36,422 bases of DNA from positions 1 to 36,422 of the forward strand of contig NZ_JAKOAV010000035.1 of the NCBI RefSeq assembly GCF_029478095.1. Reading direction: 5' to 3'. Positions 23,020 through 32,026 of this stretch are shown here, one piece after another. The stretch is from Pelotomaculum isophthalicicum JI. GTDB taxonomy: Bacteria; Bacillota; Desulfotomaculia; Desulfotomaculales; Pelotomaculaceae. Both the position numbers and the translations under genes were made by a program. The first letter of the stretch is position 1. Each line of letters starts with the position of its first letter. The notes under the pieces are model-generated. The model was not told the origin of the DNA and made no database searches. It saw nothing but the letters and a program-made list of their open reading frames with translations.

Positions 23020-26000
23020 TTGAACAAATTATTAGCTCAAGGGCGAACAGTATCAAATGAAGTATATAATACAGAACAGTCAGTGTCAGGTGAGGTATAC
23101 CAACTTCAAAATAAGTCCGCTAGTGAAATAATTAATCAAAAAAAGGATAAATCAGTTATAGAAATGGTATACGGAAATCAAGAAAAATCCGTACCCAGTA
23201 CATTAAACAATACAGCGGATCAGACGATGTATACAATGGCAATGCAGTCCAGCACAGACCAATCGTGGTATAACACATTAGTAGGTCCATCCGCCACGAA
23301 CGGGGTTAACAATGAACAATATTCCGCCTGGTCTGATACAGATGAAATAGTATCACCCCAGACCGGTGACCTAACGATCAAACAAACAGACATTAAACTC
23401 CCGGGCAGAAACGGCCTGGACTTAAATATCAGCAGGATTTACCAGAGTAATCAAGCATTATGGGGGGATAGACGATTAGCAGGAGACGGCACCGGATACA
23501 ATGATTATTCAACATATTATCAGAACAGGTACGACCTCGGTTTGGGCTGGGCTTTCGGGTTTCCGTCCGTCCAGGTGGAACAGCAGGGTTGGAGAAAAGA
23601 ACTTTACTATCATACCGGTGATGGGAGCATATACCACGTTAATTTTTCCGCCGGAACGTACAGCAACCTGGAGAACTATTACGCTAAAGACGCAAAGTTT
23701 GATAACGATACCGGCTTTTCCAACGGACAGGTTACATCCCAGTATTCTTTTACCACGGCCGACCAGACTAAAAGGTATTTTGCCGCAGACGGCCGTCTAC
23801 TGGGCGTTGTAGACCGCTTTGGAAACCAAATTACATTCAAACATACAGAAAAGCCTGTAGCCAACTACGCCCCTAACAATGACTTTGAATATCCGGAGTA
23901 TTTGGGTGTTTGGTCAACCGAAGGGAGATCTTATCTTCAGTCGCCATTTTACTATGATCAGACATTTGGCAAAGATGATAACACTTCATTGAAGTACCAA
24001 GGTAGCGGAGAAAAAAGTGCATTTTCAAGCTACATACCAGTATTACCAAATACCAAATACTATCTAAGCGGGTATATGAATAATCAATTTACAAGGGGTT
24101 GGGCTCAGCTTGCGTATCGTGTATATGATTGGAATTATGACCTTATTCAATATGGTGCTACTAGCCCCAGTAACCAAAATATATGGGAGCAATTAGCTAC
24201 GCAAACAATTGAAACCAATTCAGACGCAAGATATGTTCAAATAGAATTCTGTACTTTTAATTTACCAAACGGCACTGTAAGCGGCACATCATGGTTGGAT
24301 AAAGTAAGATTTGACCGGGCTTGGCCGTTGATTTCCGAAATTACCGACAGCATCGGGCGAAAAGTGACTTTCACATATAACGATACGCTTTATCAAGACG
24401 ATAACACTTACAGTGCGGGAACAATTACCGTTAATGTTGCTGATCCCTCGGCGACAAATAACTATACCTTAACCTATGACAAGAGCCGTGGAGAAACCGC
24501 GTATCATTGGGTTTCATATGACCAATATGGATATCTAGTAGGATGGAACGAACAGAGGAGATACCCGATACTTATATCATATTATAATGGAGAATTGTAC
24601 AATTTGTATGGATATACAACTCCACTCGAATATTTTGATTATCATGATTCATATAAAAACGATAATTCCGGCAGTATGTATCGATCTTTATTATACTGTA
24701 TGGAACTGAGGGGTTCTGAAACAAGATATGATTATCAAATGACAACAAAATGGTTGGGGGATTATGGGTTTTACGAAACCCATAGAATTTCCAACAGATT
24801 TGAAAAAAATTACTACGATAGTGATTATTATTATATTGGTTACCAAGGTAATTATTATCACCGTTCCTATTCATATAGCGGAAACTATAACGGAACTGTA
24901 TACGATAATGAAACAGGGTATCCTAATAACCTGTTCAAAAATCCAAATTACTATTTTACCAGCACCATGCAGCAGGACAATGGCTTGACTATTAAAGAGA
25001 CATACAAAGGTAATGAGACATATAAAGGCCAATTGAAGTATAAAGAGGAGAAATACAACAACTCCAGCGGGGATAAAGAGTTCACCTACTGTGATGAATA
25101 CGATCCTAATTTTCTGGATAACGTCACCAAGATTAGAATAGAGCAATATAACGCCAATAACAACGTCAATATACTATACCAGGGATACACATATAACGAC
25201 TGGGGCGGTATGGCTTCAGAAACAACTCTGCTGACATCGGAGCAGTGGAGCGACGCTACCGTTAAAAGCCAACATACCACCAGCTATACTTATGATCCGA
25301 CCTATAAGTTTCTGACGTCAAAAAGTTATTACCTGAAGCCCGGGTTAATGTTGACCGAGTCGATTAACTATGACACTCTGGGGCGCATTATTTCCACAAC
25401 CGACACCAAGGGTGAGACCACCGATTACCAGTATGGGGACACAAACCATCCGGGTAATTTCACCAGAGTAAACGTCCGTTACAGTGACGGTCGGAACAGC
25501 GCAACCGATTATAACTATTCCGGTGCTTATTTTGCCTTTCCCACAACCGTCACAAATTACTACACAGAGGAAGGAGTCCAGAAAACCAGCACAACCCAAA
25601 AAAGTTATGAATTTATCTGGGGCAACGTGGCCAGTGAAACAGATGCTCTTGGCAATGTATCCAGTTACAGCTACGATACACAAGGAAGGATCAAAAAAAT
25701 AACCCACCCGGCATCAACAGGTCAAAGCGGAAATTATGTGGTGGAGGATAACTTTGACTATGCCAGGTATGTAGAGGAAACTTTCTTTGGAGGACAGAGG
25801 CTCCTTAGAGTTAGAAGCTATAAGACTAATAATGGCTCCACATTCTCAGATACCTATAACTATTATGATGATCACGGTAAAATGCTTTTATCTAAGTATT
25901 ATGATTACGAATCCACTTATTGGATCCCCACGGTATATGGATATAACGATTACGGACAGTTAAGCTCACTAAGAGTTATTGGCAATGTGACAAACTATTT

Positions 26001-28422
26001 GAGCGACGAATGGGGCCGGTTGCAGAAAGTTACCGACCCACAGGGGAATTATTATAACTTTGATTACGATATAATCAACCGTACCAAGACCACCACATTT
26101 GTTCCTGTAGACACTGGCGTAGCCGAAAACCATTACATTGAAACAAGCGACCAGTGGGGCCGGACAATATCTAGAAAAGGCTTTCCCGACGGGCCGAGCG
26201 GGCCCACTGTGGTTGAAGAAAAGTACGAGTATGACTCTGAAGGCAACCTAACCAGACAAACAGACGCCAATAACAATATCACATTATATGGTTATGACGC
26301 TTTGAACAGACTAAACAAGGTTACCAACGCCCTAGGTGAGACTACTGACTATGATTATGACCGACTGGGGGATCTTACCTGGATTAAACAATATCAGGGT
26401 ACAAGCACCTTTTCCACAGTGAAACAGTATAGCGAAAGAGGCGCATTGGTGTCCAAACAGCCCCCGGCGGGGCAGCCCACCACCTGCAAATATAACGCCA
26501 ACGGTTTGCCAAAAGAGGTAATAGACGCCTCCGGTAAAAGTACGACCATGCAATATTATCAAGACAATAAACTCGCCGAGAGAAGGGCTAACCATGACCG
26601 TATAAATTACTACTACAGCCCCCTGGGAGGTGTGGAGAAATACCAGCCCGTAAACGACACTACCGGAAACGGTGAGGCGTTAACCTATGATTATTATTAC
26701 GGCACCGGACTTGTCAAACATAGAACAATTAGCGGTTATGTCGTTGGCTTCATTTATGATGATTTTGGGAACAAACGAAATGATTTCTATCCTTCTGGTT
26801 TTGGTACGTATTACAGTTATGATAATTTGAACAGGTTAACAAGTGTTTACGATTTAAATACTGGAAAATCCTTCACCTACGAATACTACGGCGACGGGAT
26901 GGTCAAGGCGGTCAACTATCCCCAGTTGGCCAACGGGTCAATCATCCGCACCGAATATACTTACGACAACATCAATCGGCTAAAGACCATGAAAAACTTG
27001 GTTGGTGGACAAGTTGTCACACAATATAGCTACGGTTACGACAGCAACGGCAATATTACCTCGGCAACTGAAAACGGCCAGACTACAAATTACACTTACG
27101 ATGCCTTAAACCGGCTTACCGGGGTACAAAGACCGGACGGTACAACCATCAGTTATCAGTATGACACCAGGGGTAACAGGATATCATCAAGCAATAATAT
27201 GTCGAATACGGTTATTCCCAGAATATTAAGCTATAACAATTGGGATCAGTTGGCCACATTTACCTCCAGCGGAACTGCGTATAACTACTACTATGATCCT
27301 GAAGGATTGAGGTGTAAAAAGGTTACCCTTTCTGGTACTACGAGATACCATTATGATAACGCAGGCAGAGTTATCGCTGAGTCAAATGAAAGCGGTGCCT
27401 TCACAGCAGAGACAATCTGGGGAGACAAGGCACTGGCACGTAAAGTAAGCGGTAACTATTGCTACTACTTGTACAACGGTCACGGAGACGTAACCCAGGT
27501 TATAGACCAAAACGGGAATGTAGTCGACAGCTACACTTATGACGAGTGGGGAAATATAACTTCCAAGCAGGAACAGTTGCCGCAGCCGCTTAAGTATGCA
27601 GGAGAGTATTACGACGACGAGAGTGGGCTGTACTACCTGAGGGCAAGATATTACGATCCAAGTGTTGGAAGATTTATATCTCAGGATTCAGTTGAAGGGA
27701 GCATTACCAATCCTCTGAGTTTGAATCTTTATACCTATGTAAGAAATACTCCGGTGATTTATGTTGATCCGAGTGGTTGTTATCTAGTAGGGCTAAGAGA
27801 GTGGATTACAAATCATGAAGGAGAGGTAGAGTGGGATGCTGAAAGCAGATCAGCTGTAACATATTTAGAGCGAGATGGCCGACGATATACTTATCAATAT
27901 TATATTGACGATTATATTGTTGAAGATGACCATATAATGGTTGATGATGCCCAACTTTTGCGTGAATATAATCTTGATGGTTCTGTTGATGTAATTGGTC
28001 CTACTGATGAAGAAATATTGCAATTTGCACAGGAGATGGTTTTTACCGGTGGTTTAGGTACGTTGGAAAGACGGGGGGTTGGTTCACTAGCTGGGAAGGC
28101 TGCAGGTAGAGCTTTAACTACTCCTGCCCGTCTTGTACAAGAAGGTCAAACTGCTGTTATTGGGAAAATGAGTGATTTGAATGCACCTGGTGCAATAGGT
28201 AGTGCCGAATTTAAGGTTGCTGATTATTTACCAGACATGGGAAGTCCAAAAGCAAATTGGGCGCAGAATTCTGGTATCCTTAGAAGTATAATGAAAGTAG
28301 GAAACCCTATTAAGGATGTATCGCCTTATCCCATGAAGAACGCAGGTTTCTTGGGAGCAGAAAGAAATCTACTTGAATCTAAAGGATGGTTCTATAATAA
28401 CGGCTACTGGTATGCACCATAG
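23020..28422 (+). CDS. RHS/YD-repeat polymorphic toxin, main part (1,800 aa)
   Basis: From the first possible internal start (TTG, no good ribosome binding site), the layout is: motif-repeat linker (1-100); DUF6531-like region (SPQTGDLTIKQTDIKLPGRNGLDLN, about 112); a carbohydrate-binding-like insert (FEYPEYLGVW to SWLDKVRFDRAW, about 288-435); and dozens of YD repeats such as YDALNRLTGVQRPDGTTISYQYD. The RHS core (AGEYYDDESGLYYLRARYYDPSVGRFISQDS) ends with VDPSG at residue 1586. The family folds into a shell that holds a C-terminal toxin. The last 214 residues here form the variable toxin region, with ANWAQNSGILRSIMKVGNPI and FLGAERNLLESKGWFYNNGYW near the end, no assigned activity. An immunity-type gene follows by 20 bp. 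Without the upstream part the product lacks a signal peptide. Confidence 0.88.
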   Translation: MNKLLAQGRTVSNEVYNTEQSVSGEVYQLQNKSASEIINQKKDKSVIEMVYGNQEKSVPSTLNNTADQTMYTMAMQSSTDQSWYNTLVGPSATNGVNNEQYSAWSDTDEIVSPQTGDLTIKQTDIKLPGRNGLDLNISRIYQSNQALWGDRRLAGDGTGYNDYSTYYQNRYDLGLGWAFGFPSVQVEQQGWRKELYYHTGDGSIYHVNFSAGTYSNLENYYAKDAKFDNDTGFSNGQVTSQYSFTTADQTKRYFAADGRLLGVVDRFGNQITFKHTEKPVANYAPNNDFEYPEYLGVWSTEGRSYLQSPFYYDQTFGKDDNTSLKYQGSGEKSAFSSYIPVLPNTKYYLSGYMNNQFTRGWAQLAYRVYDWNYDLIQYGATSPSNQNIWEQLATQTIETNSDARYVQIEFCTFNLPNGTVSGTSWLDKVRFDRAWPLISEITDSIGRKVTFTYNDTLYQDDNTYSAGTITVNVADPSATNNYTLTYDKSRGETAYHWVSYDQYGYLVGWNEQRRYPILISYYNGELYNLYGYTTPLEYFDYHDSYKNDNSGSMYRSLLYCMELRGSETRYDYQMTTKWLGDYGFYETHRISNRFEKNYYDSDYYYIGYQGNYYHRSYSYSGNYNGTVYDNETGYPNNLFKNPNYYFTSTMQQDNGLTIKETYKGNETYKGQLKYKEEKYNNSSGDKEFTYCDEYDPNFLDNVTKIRIEQYNANNNVNILYQGYTYNDWGGMASETTLLTSEQWSDATVKSQHTTSYTYDPTYKFLTSKSYYLKPGLMLTESINYDTLGRIISTTDTKGETTDYQYGDTNHPGNFTRVNVRYSDGRNSATDYNYSGAYFAFPTTVTNYYTEEGVQKTSTTQKSYEFIWGNVASETDALGNVSSYSYDTQGRIKKITHPASTGQSGNYVVEDNFDYARYVEETFFGGQRLLRVRSYKTNNGSTFSDTYNYYDDHGKMLLSKYYDYESTYWIPTVYGYNDYGQLSSLRVIGNVTNYLSDEWGRLQKVTDPQGNYYNFDYDIINRTKTTTFVPVDTGVAENHYIETSDQWGRTISRKGFPDGPSGPTVVEEKYEYDSEGNLTRQTDANNNITLYGYDALNRLNKVTNALGETTDYDYDRLGDLTWIKQYQGTSTFSTVKQYSERGALVSKQPPAGQPTTCKYNANGLPKEVIDASGKSTTMQYYQDNKLAERRANHDRINYYYSPLGGVEKYQPVNDTTGNGEALTYDYYYGTGLVKHRTISGYVVGFIYDDFGNKRNDFYPSGFGTYYSYDNLNRLTSVYDLNTGKSFTYEYYGDGMVKAVNYPQLANGSIIRTEYTYDNINRLKTMKNLVGGQVVTQYSYGYDSNGNITSATENGQTTNYTYDALNRLTGVQRPDGTTISYQYDTRGNRISSSNNMSNTVIPRILSYNNWDQLATFTSSGTAYNYYYDPEGLRCKKVTLSGTTRYHYDNAGRVIAESNESGAFTAETIWGDKALARKVSGNYCYYLYNGHGDVTQVIDQNGNVVDSYTYDEWGNITSKQEQLPQPLKYAGEYYDDESGLYYLRARYYDPSVGRFISQDSVEGSITNPLSLNLYTYVRNTPVIYVDPSGCYLVGLREWITNHEGEVEWDAESRSAVTYLERDGRRYTYQYYIDDYIVEDDHIMVDDAQLLREYNLDGSVDVIGPTDEEILQFAQEMVFTGGLGTLERRGVGSLAGKAAGRALTTPARLVQEGQTAVIGKMSDLNAPGAIGSAEFKVADYLPDMGSPKANWAQNSGILRSIMKVGNPIKDVSPYPMKNAGFLGAERNLLESKGWFYNNGYWYAP

Positions 28423-28442
28423 TAAGAAAGAGTGGCGATAAT

Positions 28443-29042
28443 ATGGGTAATAGTAAAAATAGGATAATGCTTGGTTTCCAGGATGCGGTTAAAAAGTATT
28501 TTGCTTTTCTTGAAGACCAGTATGGGTTTAGGTGTAATTATTCCGATTTGTATATTGTGAAATTCAGTTCTGGTAAAGTTTTTTTAAACATCTATCACGA
28601 GAGAATTTCTTATGAAATTTACATTGTAATTGGTATATTACCTGAGAATTATAATAATCAATTGAAAGCAAATTTAAGTGATATTTTAGAAATGTCAGGT
28701 ATAACAAATGAACGGACATTCTACCAGGCTAGTAATAAAAATGATATTTATGTGGTTATTAAAAAGCTTTCAGATTTGGTAAGGATATATGCAAATGATG
28801 CTCTTAATGGTTCTATTGATTACTTCAAAGCAATATTAGAGGAGAGAATACAAAGACAACAAAACAAATTGATTTTACAAGAACTTAAAGTAGCGGAAAA
28901 AAAAGCCAATAGCGCATGGGATAGTAAAGACTACAAAAAGGTAGTAGAAATATACTATCGATTTGAAAAATATTTAAGTTTAGTTCAAATTAAGAGATTA
29001 GATTATGCTAAGAAAATGATTTCCGAACATATGAAGGATTAA
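28443..29042 (+). CDS. Probable cognate immunity protein
   Basis: This 199-aa cytoplasmic protein starts 20 bp after the RHS stop codon and has no signal peptide or membrane segment. A beta-rich N-terminal half (FQDAVKKYFAFLEDQYGF, then IVKFSSGKVFLNIYHERISYEIYIVIG) precedes a long charged helical C-terminal half. I do not recognise the family with certainty. The immunity role is inferred from position: genes directly after the variable end of RHS toxins usually neutralise that toxin. Like the toxin region it is clearly AT-richer than the RHS repeats, which suggests the two were acquired together. Confidence 0.6.
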   Translation: MGNSKNRIMLGFQDAVKKYFAFLEDQYGFRCNYSDLYIVKFSSGKVFLNIYHERISYEIYIVIGILPENYNNQLKANLSDILEMSGITNERTFYQASNKNDIYVVIKKLSDLVRIYANDALNGSIDYFKAILEERIQRQQNKLILQELKVAEKKANSAWDSKDYKKVVEIYYRFEKYLSLVQIKRLDYAKKMISEHMKD

Positions 29043-29064
29043 TTAAAAAAGTAGAATTAGTGTT

Positions 29065-30552
29065 ATGGCAAAATCTTGTGATCTAACTATTGAGAGTATT
29101 TATATCTTAGGATTCTGTAAAAGGGAGATAGCGGATCCGAATATTACAATTTCTAATCTTTACCCGACCGGAGTAATACTTAGCTGGACTGCTGCCACTG
29201 ATAACGTGGGAGTAGCCAGCTACACAGTATACCGGGACGGCACACTGTTGGGTACTGTAAATGGTACCAGTTATAACGTAACCGATTTGACACCAAACAC
29301 AAGCTATACCTTCAAAGTTGAGGCAGGTGATATGGCTGGTAATTTCAGCACCAACGGCCCCAGCGTAATGGTGACTACATCATTCTTAGAAGTCGTCAAG
29401 CCGTTTAACTGCAATGGTTACAGTTACACGCAAAGCACCAAAACCTTAAAGATCTTCTTCAGCAAACAATCAGCTACCACCAATGAATTTGATGCATATG
29501 GGAGCCAGTTTGTAGTTACAAGGCAATATGACAGCTCTAACCCGGCGTTCAGTTACTCCAGAAATACGGGAAGCGGCTACAGTGGTGTTAGTGACAGCAA
29601 CCTCAACAAGGGCACAACCGTTACCATGACCTTTGATGATGCACTTAGTGCCGATGAGCTTTACGATGTAACAATCAAAGCGGCCACCGTCGCTGACGAC
29701 GACTTATTGACCCTGGGCAACTATCGGAACAGGAGCGACTTCACCTTTACCTTCAGGACTCCTATTTCGGGGGATACAACCTTCAGTAATACCGTGCCAG
29801 TGATCACTTCTACGGTGTTACCTTCAAACGTGGCCTATGAGTCCGACTTCGGTATCATTTTTGACCGGCCAGTTTGCTCCATCAGCGCTGCCACCTTATT
29901 GAGTCTGACTGATCCCAATAGCCTGGTGGCAAACTATAAAAAGGGTGGAACAACCGTGGTCTATGACAGCGTCATCGACGCGGGTGCCGTTCCCGGCGCA
30001 GAGAACTACAAACCATTTGCTAACACCGCGAACACCTATTTCTTCTTCCCTGAGGCCTCTTCAATTGATGATGATAATACTATCACCTATTGGCGGGATA
30101 ATTCCACCGGCACCCACAGCTATGCCCTGGACATACCGCCTGTCACCGACATTAGCGGAAATTCCTTTACTCATGCCCAACTCGGCACGATCAGTTTCAG
30201 CTCACTTAACAACGACCTCCCCGCCTGGCTGGACAAAAGGCCCACGGTTGATACTCCAACCAGCACCACGCTGACGGTGCACTGGAACGCCAGCGGCATC
30301 ACCAATTCTAGCGCAATCGAAGCGTATGACGTCTACTATTCCACCAACCAGTGGACGGGCTTTATGAAAATTAATATAAGTGACATCACCGGTACCGCTC
30401 CTTTCTCATTCGTGGCCGGGGACACTATGGATAATAGTGCATATGAGCTAAGCCCTTGTACCACTTATTACTTCCGAGTCGTGCCCAAGAATACCACCTA
30501 CACCCTTGAAGCGGGTTTCTCCGTGGCCGGATCAGGTTTTACGACCTCTTAA
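29065..30552 (+). pseudogene. FN3/Ig-like surface protein, 5'-truncated
   Basis: The 495-aa ORF contains a fibronectin type III domain (about 24-105; ILSWTAATDNVGVASYTVYRDG and LTPNTSYTFKVEAGDMAGN). Two bacterial Ig-like (Big_5/SbsA-like) stretches follow (about 112-240 and 240-380), then a second FN3-like domain (about 385-495). Such proteins are normally exported and larger. Here there is no signal peptide, no ribosome binding site before the ATG, and the first about 21 residues (MAKSCDLTIESIYILGFCKRE) do not look like part of any domain. Base composition also rises from AT-rich to about even at about 29,125. I read this as the C-terminal part of a larger surface protein joined to foreign DNA. 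It may or may not be translated. Confidence 0.6.
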
Positions 30553-30581
30553 AACAATGTGAAATAAGCTGTTATTCTCAG

Positions 30582-30606
30582 CCCCGGCCGTCAGGCTGGG
30601 GTTTTT
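30582..30606 (+). terminator. Terminator between cargo and transposase
   Basis: The 8-bp stem CCCCGGCC/GGCTGGGG (30582-30589 and 30594-30601, one GU pair) has a GTCA loop and is followed by TTTTT. It separates the cargo genes from the transposase gene. Confidence 0.85.
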
Positions 30607-30646
30607 AAAAGCCTCGGGATTTTTTAATTAAGGAGGCATTTAACCG

Positions 30647-31411
30647 TTGAACATCTTAAACCTTTCAAACTTTAATGTACAAGGCGTTACAGAAAATGAT
30701 CTTGATTACTGCATTACGGTGGAGACAGCATCTCCACCGTTTTACTGCCCTCACTGTGGTTCGGTAGTTAAGAATAATCTCACACGTTTTGGGCGAAAAA
30801 ATCAAATGTTTATGGATCTACCCATGCATGGAAAGCGTGTTGGCATTTTAGTATTACGTCAGCGTTATCGCTGCAACGATTGTAATACAACGTTTTTAGA
30901 AGTCCTGCCGGATATGGATGAGAAACGACAGTTAACAAAACGCCTTATTAAATATATAGAAGAACAATCACTTAAACGTACATTCTTGAGTATTTCTGAA
31001 GATGTTGGTGTAAATGAAAAAACAGTTAGGAACATTTTCCGAGACTATGTTAATCATCTCGAAAAAACTATACGCTTTGAAACTCCACAGTGGCTTGGTA
31101 TAGATGAAATTCATATTATTAAACCGCGCTGTGTTATTACCAATATAAAAGAGCAGACAGTTATCAACTTACTACCATCACGTAACAAGGAAACACTTAT
31201 TCGCTACCTTATGAGCCTTCCAGACCGGGAGAGAATCCAGTATGTTTGTATGGATATGTGGGAGCCATACCGGTCTGCTACAATAGCTGTCCTGCCAAAT
31301 GCAAAAATAATCGTTGATAAATTTCATATTGTCCGGATGGCCAACCAAAGCCTGGAATATATTCGAAAGAGCGTCAGAGAAAGCTTAACCCCAAACAGCG
31401 CCGGATACTGA
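30647..31411 (+). CDS. ISL3-family transposase, N-terminal part (frame 0)
   Basis: This 254-aa reading has a TTG start ten bases after a perfect AGGAGG. The N-terminal zinc finger is present (CPHCGSVV and CNDCNTTF, about residues 32-88). An HTH region follows, then the first two catalytic aspartates, in WLGIDEIHI and YVCMDMWEPYRSA. It continues as DKFHIVRMANQSLEYIRKSVRESL, where homologues go on to the KQRR-LMHDR region. Instead this frame runs into TPNSAGY and stops at 31411, one base overlapping the next ORF. The normal sequence (PKQRRILMHDRY) is recovered by a -1 shift at 31390-31396. Alone it lacks the catalytic Glu. Confidence 0.85.
   Translation: MNILNLSNFNVQGVTENDLDYCITVETASPPFYCPHCGSVVKNNLTRFGRKNQMFMDLPMHGKRVGILVLRQRYRCNDCNTTFLEVLPDMDEKRQLTKRLIKYIEEQSLKRTFLSISEDVGVNEKTVRNIFRDYVNHLEKTIRFETPQWLGIDEIHIIKPRCVITNIKEQTVINLLPSRNKETLIRYLMSLPDRERIQYVCMDMWEPYRSATIAVLPNAKIIVDKFHIVRMANQSLEYIRKSVRESLTPNSAGY
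31390..31396 (+). promoter_or_regulatory. Canonical -1 slippery heptamer (C CCA AAC)
   Basis: In the frame of the upstream ORF the bases read ACC CCA AAC AGC. CCCAAAC fits X XXY YYZ, so a -1 slip keeps pairing at CCC AAA and continues as CAG CGC CGG, exactly restoring the conserved ISL3 sequence. A simple loss of one A from CCCAAAA would give the same picture. I see no strong downstream hairpin. Confidence 0.5.
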
Positions 31412-31989
31412 TGCATGACCGGTATATTTTATTAAAAAGGCGCAAGGATCTTACAGGAATGGAGCTTATGAAGCTTGAATCCTGGACACTTAACTATCCG
31501 GAACTGGGCATGGCACATGAGTTGAAAGAGTCATTTTATGAGATTTGGGAAATCGAGAACTCTAAAATGGCCAATGAAAAATATCAGGACTGGTTAAAAC
31601 AGCTTCCTCACACCTTGGGATTGGCTTTTCAGCCACTTGTTACTGCAATAAGTAACTGGCATAAAGAAATATTCGATTATTTTGATCATCCCAGCCGTCT
31701 TACTAATGCTTATACGGAGTCGCTTAATAACCTAATCAAGGTAACAAATCGCATTGGCAGGGGGTACTCTTTTGAAGCTCTTCGAGCACGCATTCTTTTT
31801 ACTGAAGGTTTACATAAGCAGCAAAAGCCGAAATACCCCAAGAGGTCGTTCTTGAGGGATCCCAGTCTCTTGATAAACAATATGCTGTTAAGAGAAGTAA
31901 TTAATGAGGATAAGATATATCTCCATAAATGTAATTACGGTGTGGACATATCAACATTGATCCGTTATTTGGGAGAAGGCTTATTTTAG
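31411..31989 (+). CDS. ISL3-family transposase, C-terminal part (-1 frame)
   Basis: This 192-aa reading starts at an ATG overlapping the stop codon of the upstream part (TGATG). It carries the rest of the DDE domain: MHDRYILLKRRKDLTGMEL, LKESFYEIWEIEN, and the catalytic Glu in LTNAYTESLNNLIKVTNRIGRGYSFEALRARILF. Joined by a -1 frameshift, the two parts give a protein of 447 residues, normal for ISL3 transposases. Translational coupling at TGATG could also make the C-terminal half separately. The stop codon lies five bases before the right terminal repeat. Confidence 0.85.
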   Translation: MHDRYILLKRRKDLTGMELMKLESWTLNYPELGMAHELKESFYEIWEIENSKMANEKYQDWLKQLPHTLGLAFQPLVTAISNWHKEIFDYFDHPSRLTNAYTESLNNLIKVTNRIGRGYSFEALRARILFTEGLHKQQKPKYPKRSFLRDPSLLINNMLLREVINEDKIYLHKCNYGVDISTLIRYLGEGLF

Positions 31990-31994
31990 GGTAA

Positions 31995-32018
31995 ATCAAC
32001 ACGATAATCCGAATACCC
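31995..32018 (-). repeat. Right terminal inverted repeat
   Basis: 24 bp, exact reverse complement of 21999-22022. Confidence 0.9.
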
Positions 32019-32026
32019 ATTTTTAG
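32019..32026. repeat. Right target-site duplication (ATTTTTAG)
   Basis: Identical to 21991-21998. On the minus strand it contains the TAA stop codon of the DEAD-box helicase gene (32023-32025), so the target was the very end of that gene. Confidence 0.85.

Larger units (their letters stand above)
21999..32018 (+). mobile_element. ISL3-type transposon carrying an RHS toxin/immunity cargo (10,020 bp)
   Basis: The two ends are identical inverted repeats of 24 bp (GGGTATTCGGATTATCG... at 21999-22022, its complement at 31995-32018). They are flanked by an 8-bp direct repeat ATTTTTAG. The only transposase inside (30647-31989) is of the ISL3 family, lies at the right end and reads outward. There is no left inverted repeat near that transposase, so the nearest partner end is 8.6 kb away at the far side of the RHS gene. 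In order the element carries a terminator, the RHS gene with an in-frame TGA, a likely immunity gene, a truncated FN3/Ig-like gene and the frameshifted transposase. That the whole segment moved as one unit is inferred from ends plus target duplication. Confidence 0.85.

Noticed and set aside
25345-26595. Hydrophobic minus-strand ORFs inside the RHS gene
   Set aside because: These arise from reading YD repeats on the opposite strand; the hydrophobic look is a codon artefact.
30552-30646. A left inverted repeat close to the ISL3 transposase, which would make it a normal short IS
   Set aside because: I searched the stretch before the TTG start for CGGATTATCG and its variants and found only a terminator and the ribosome binding site. 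The matching end is at 21999.
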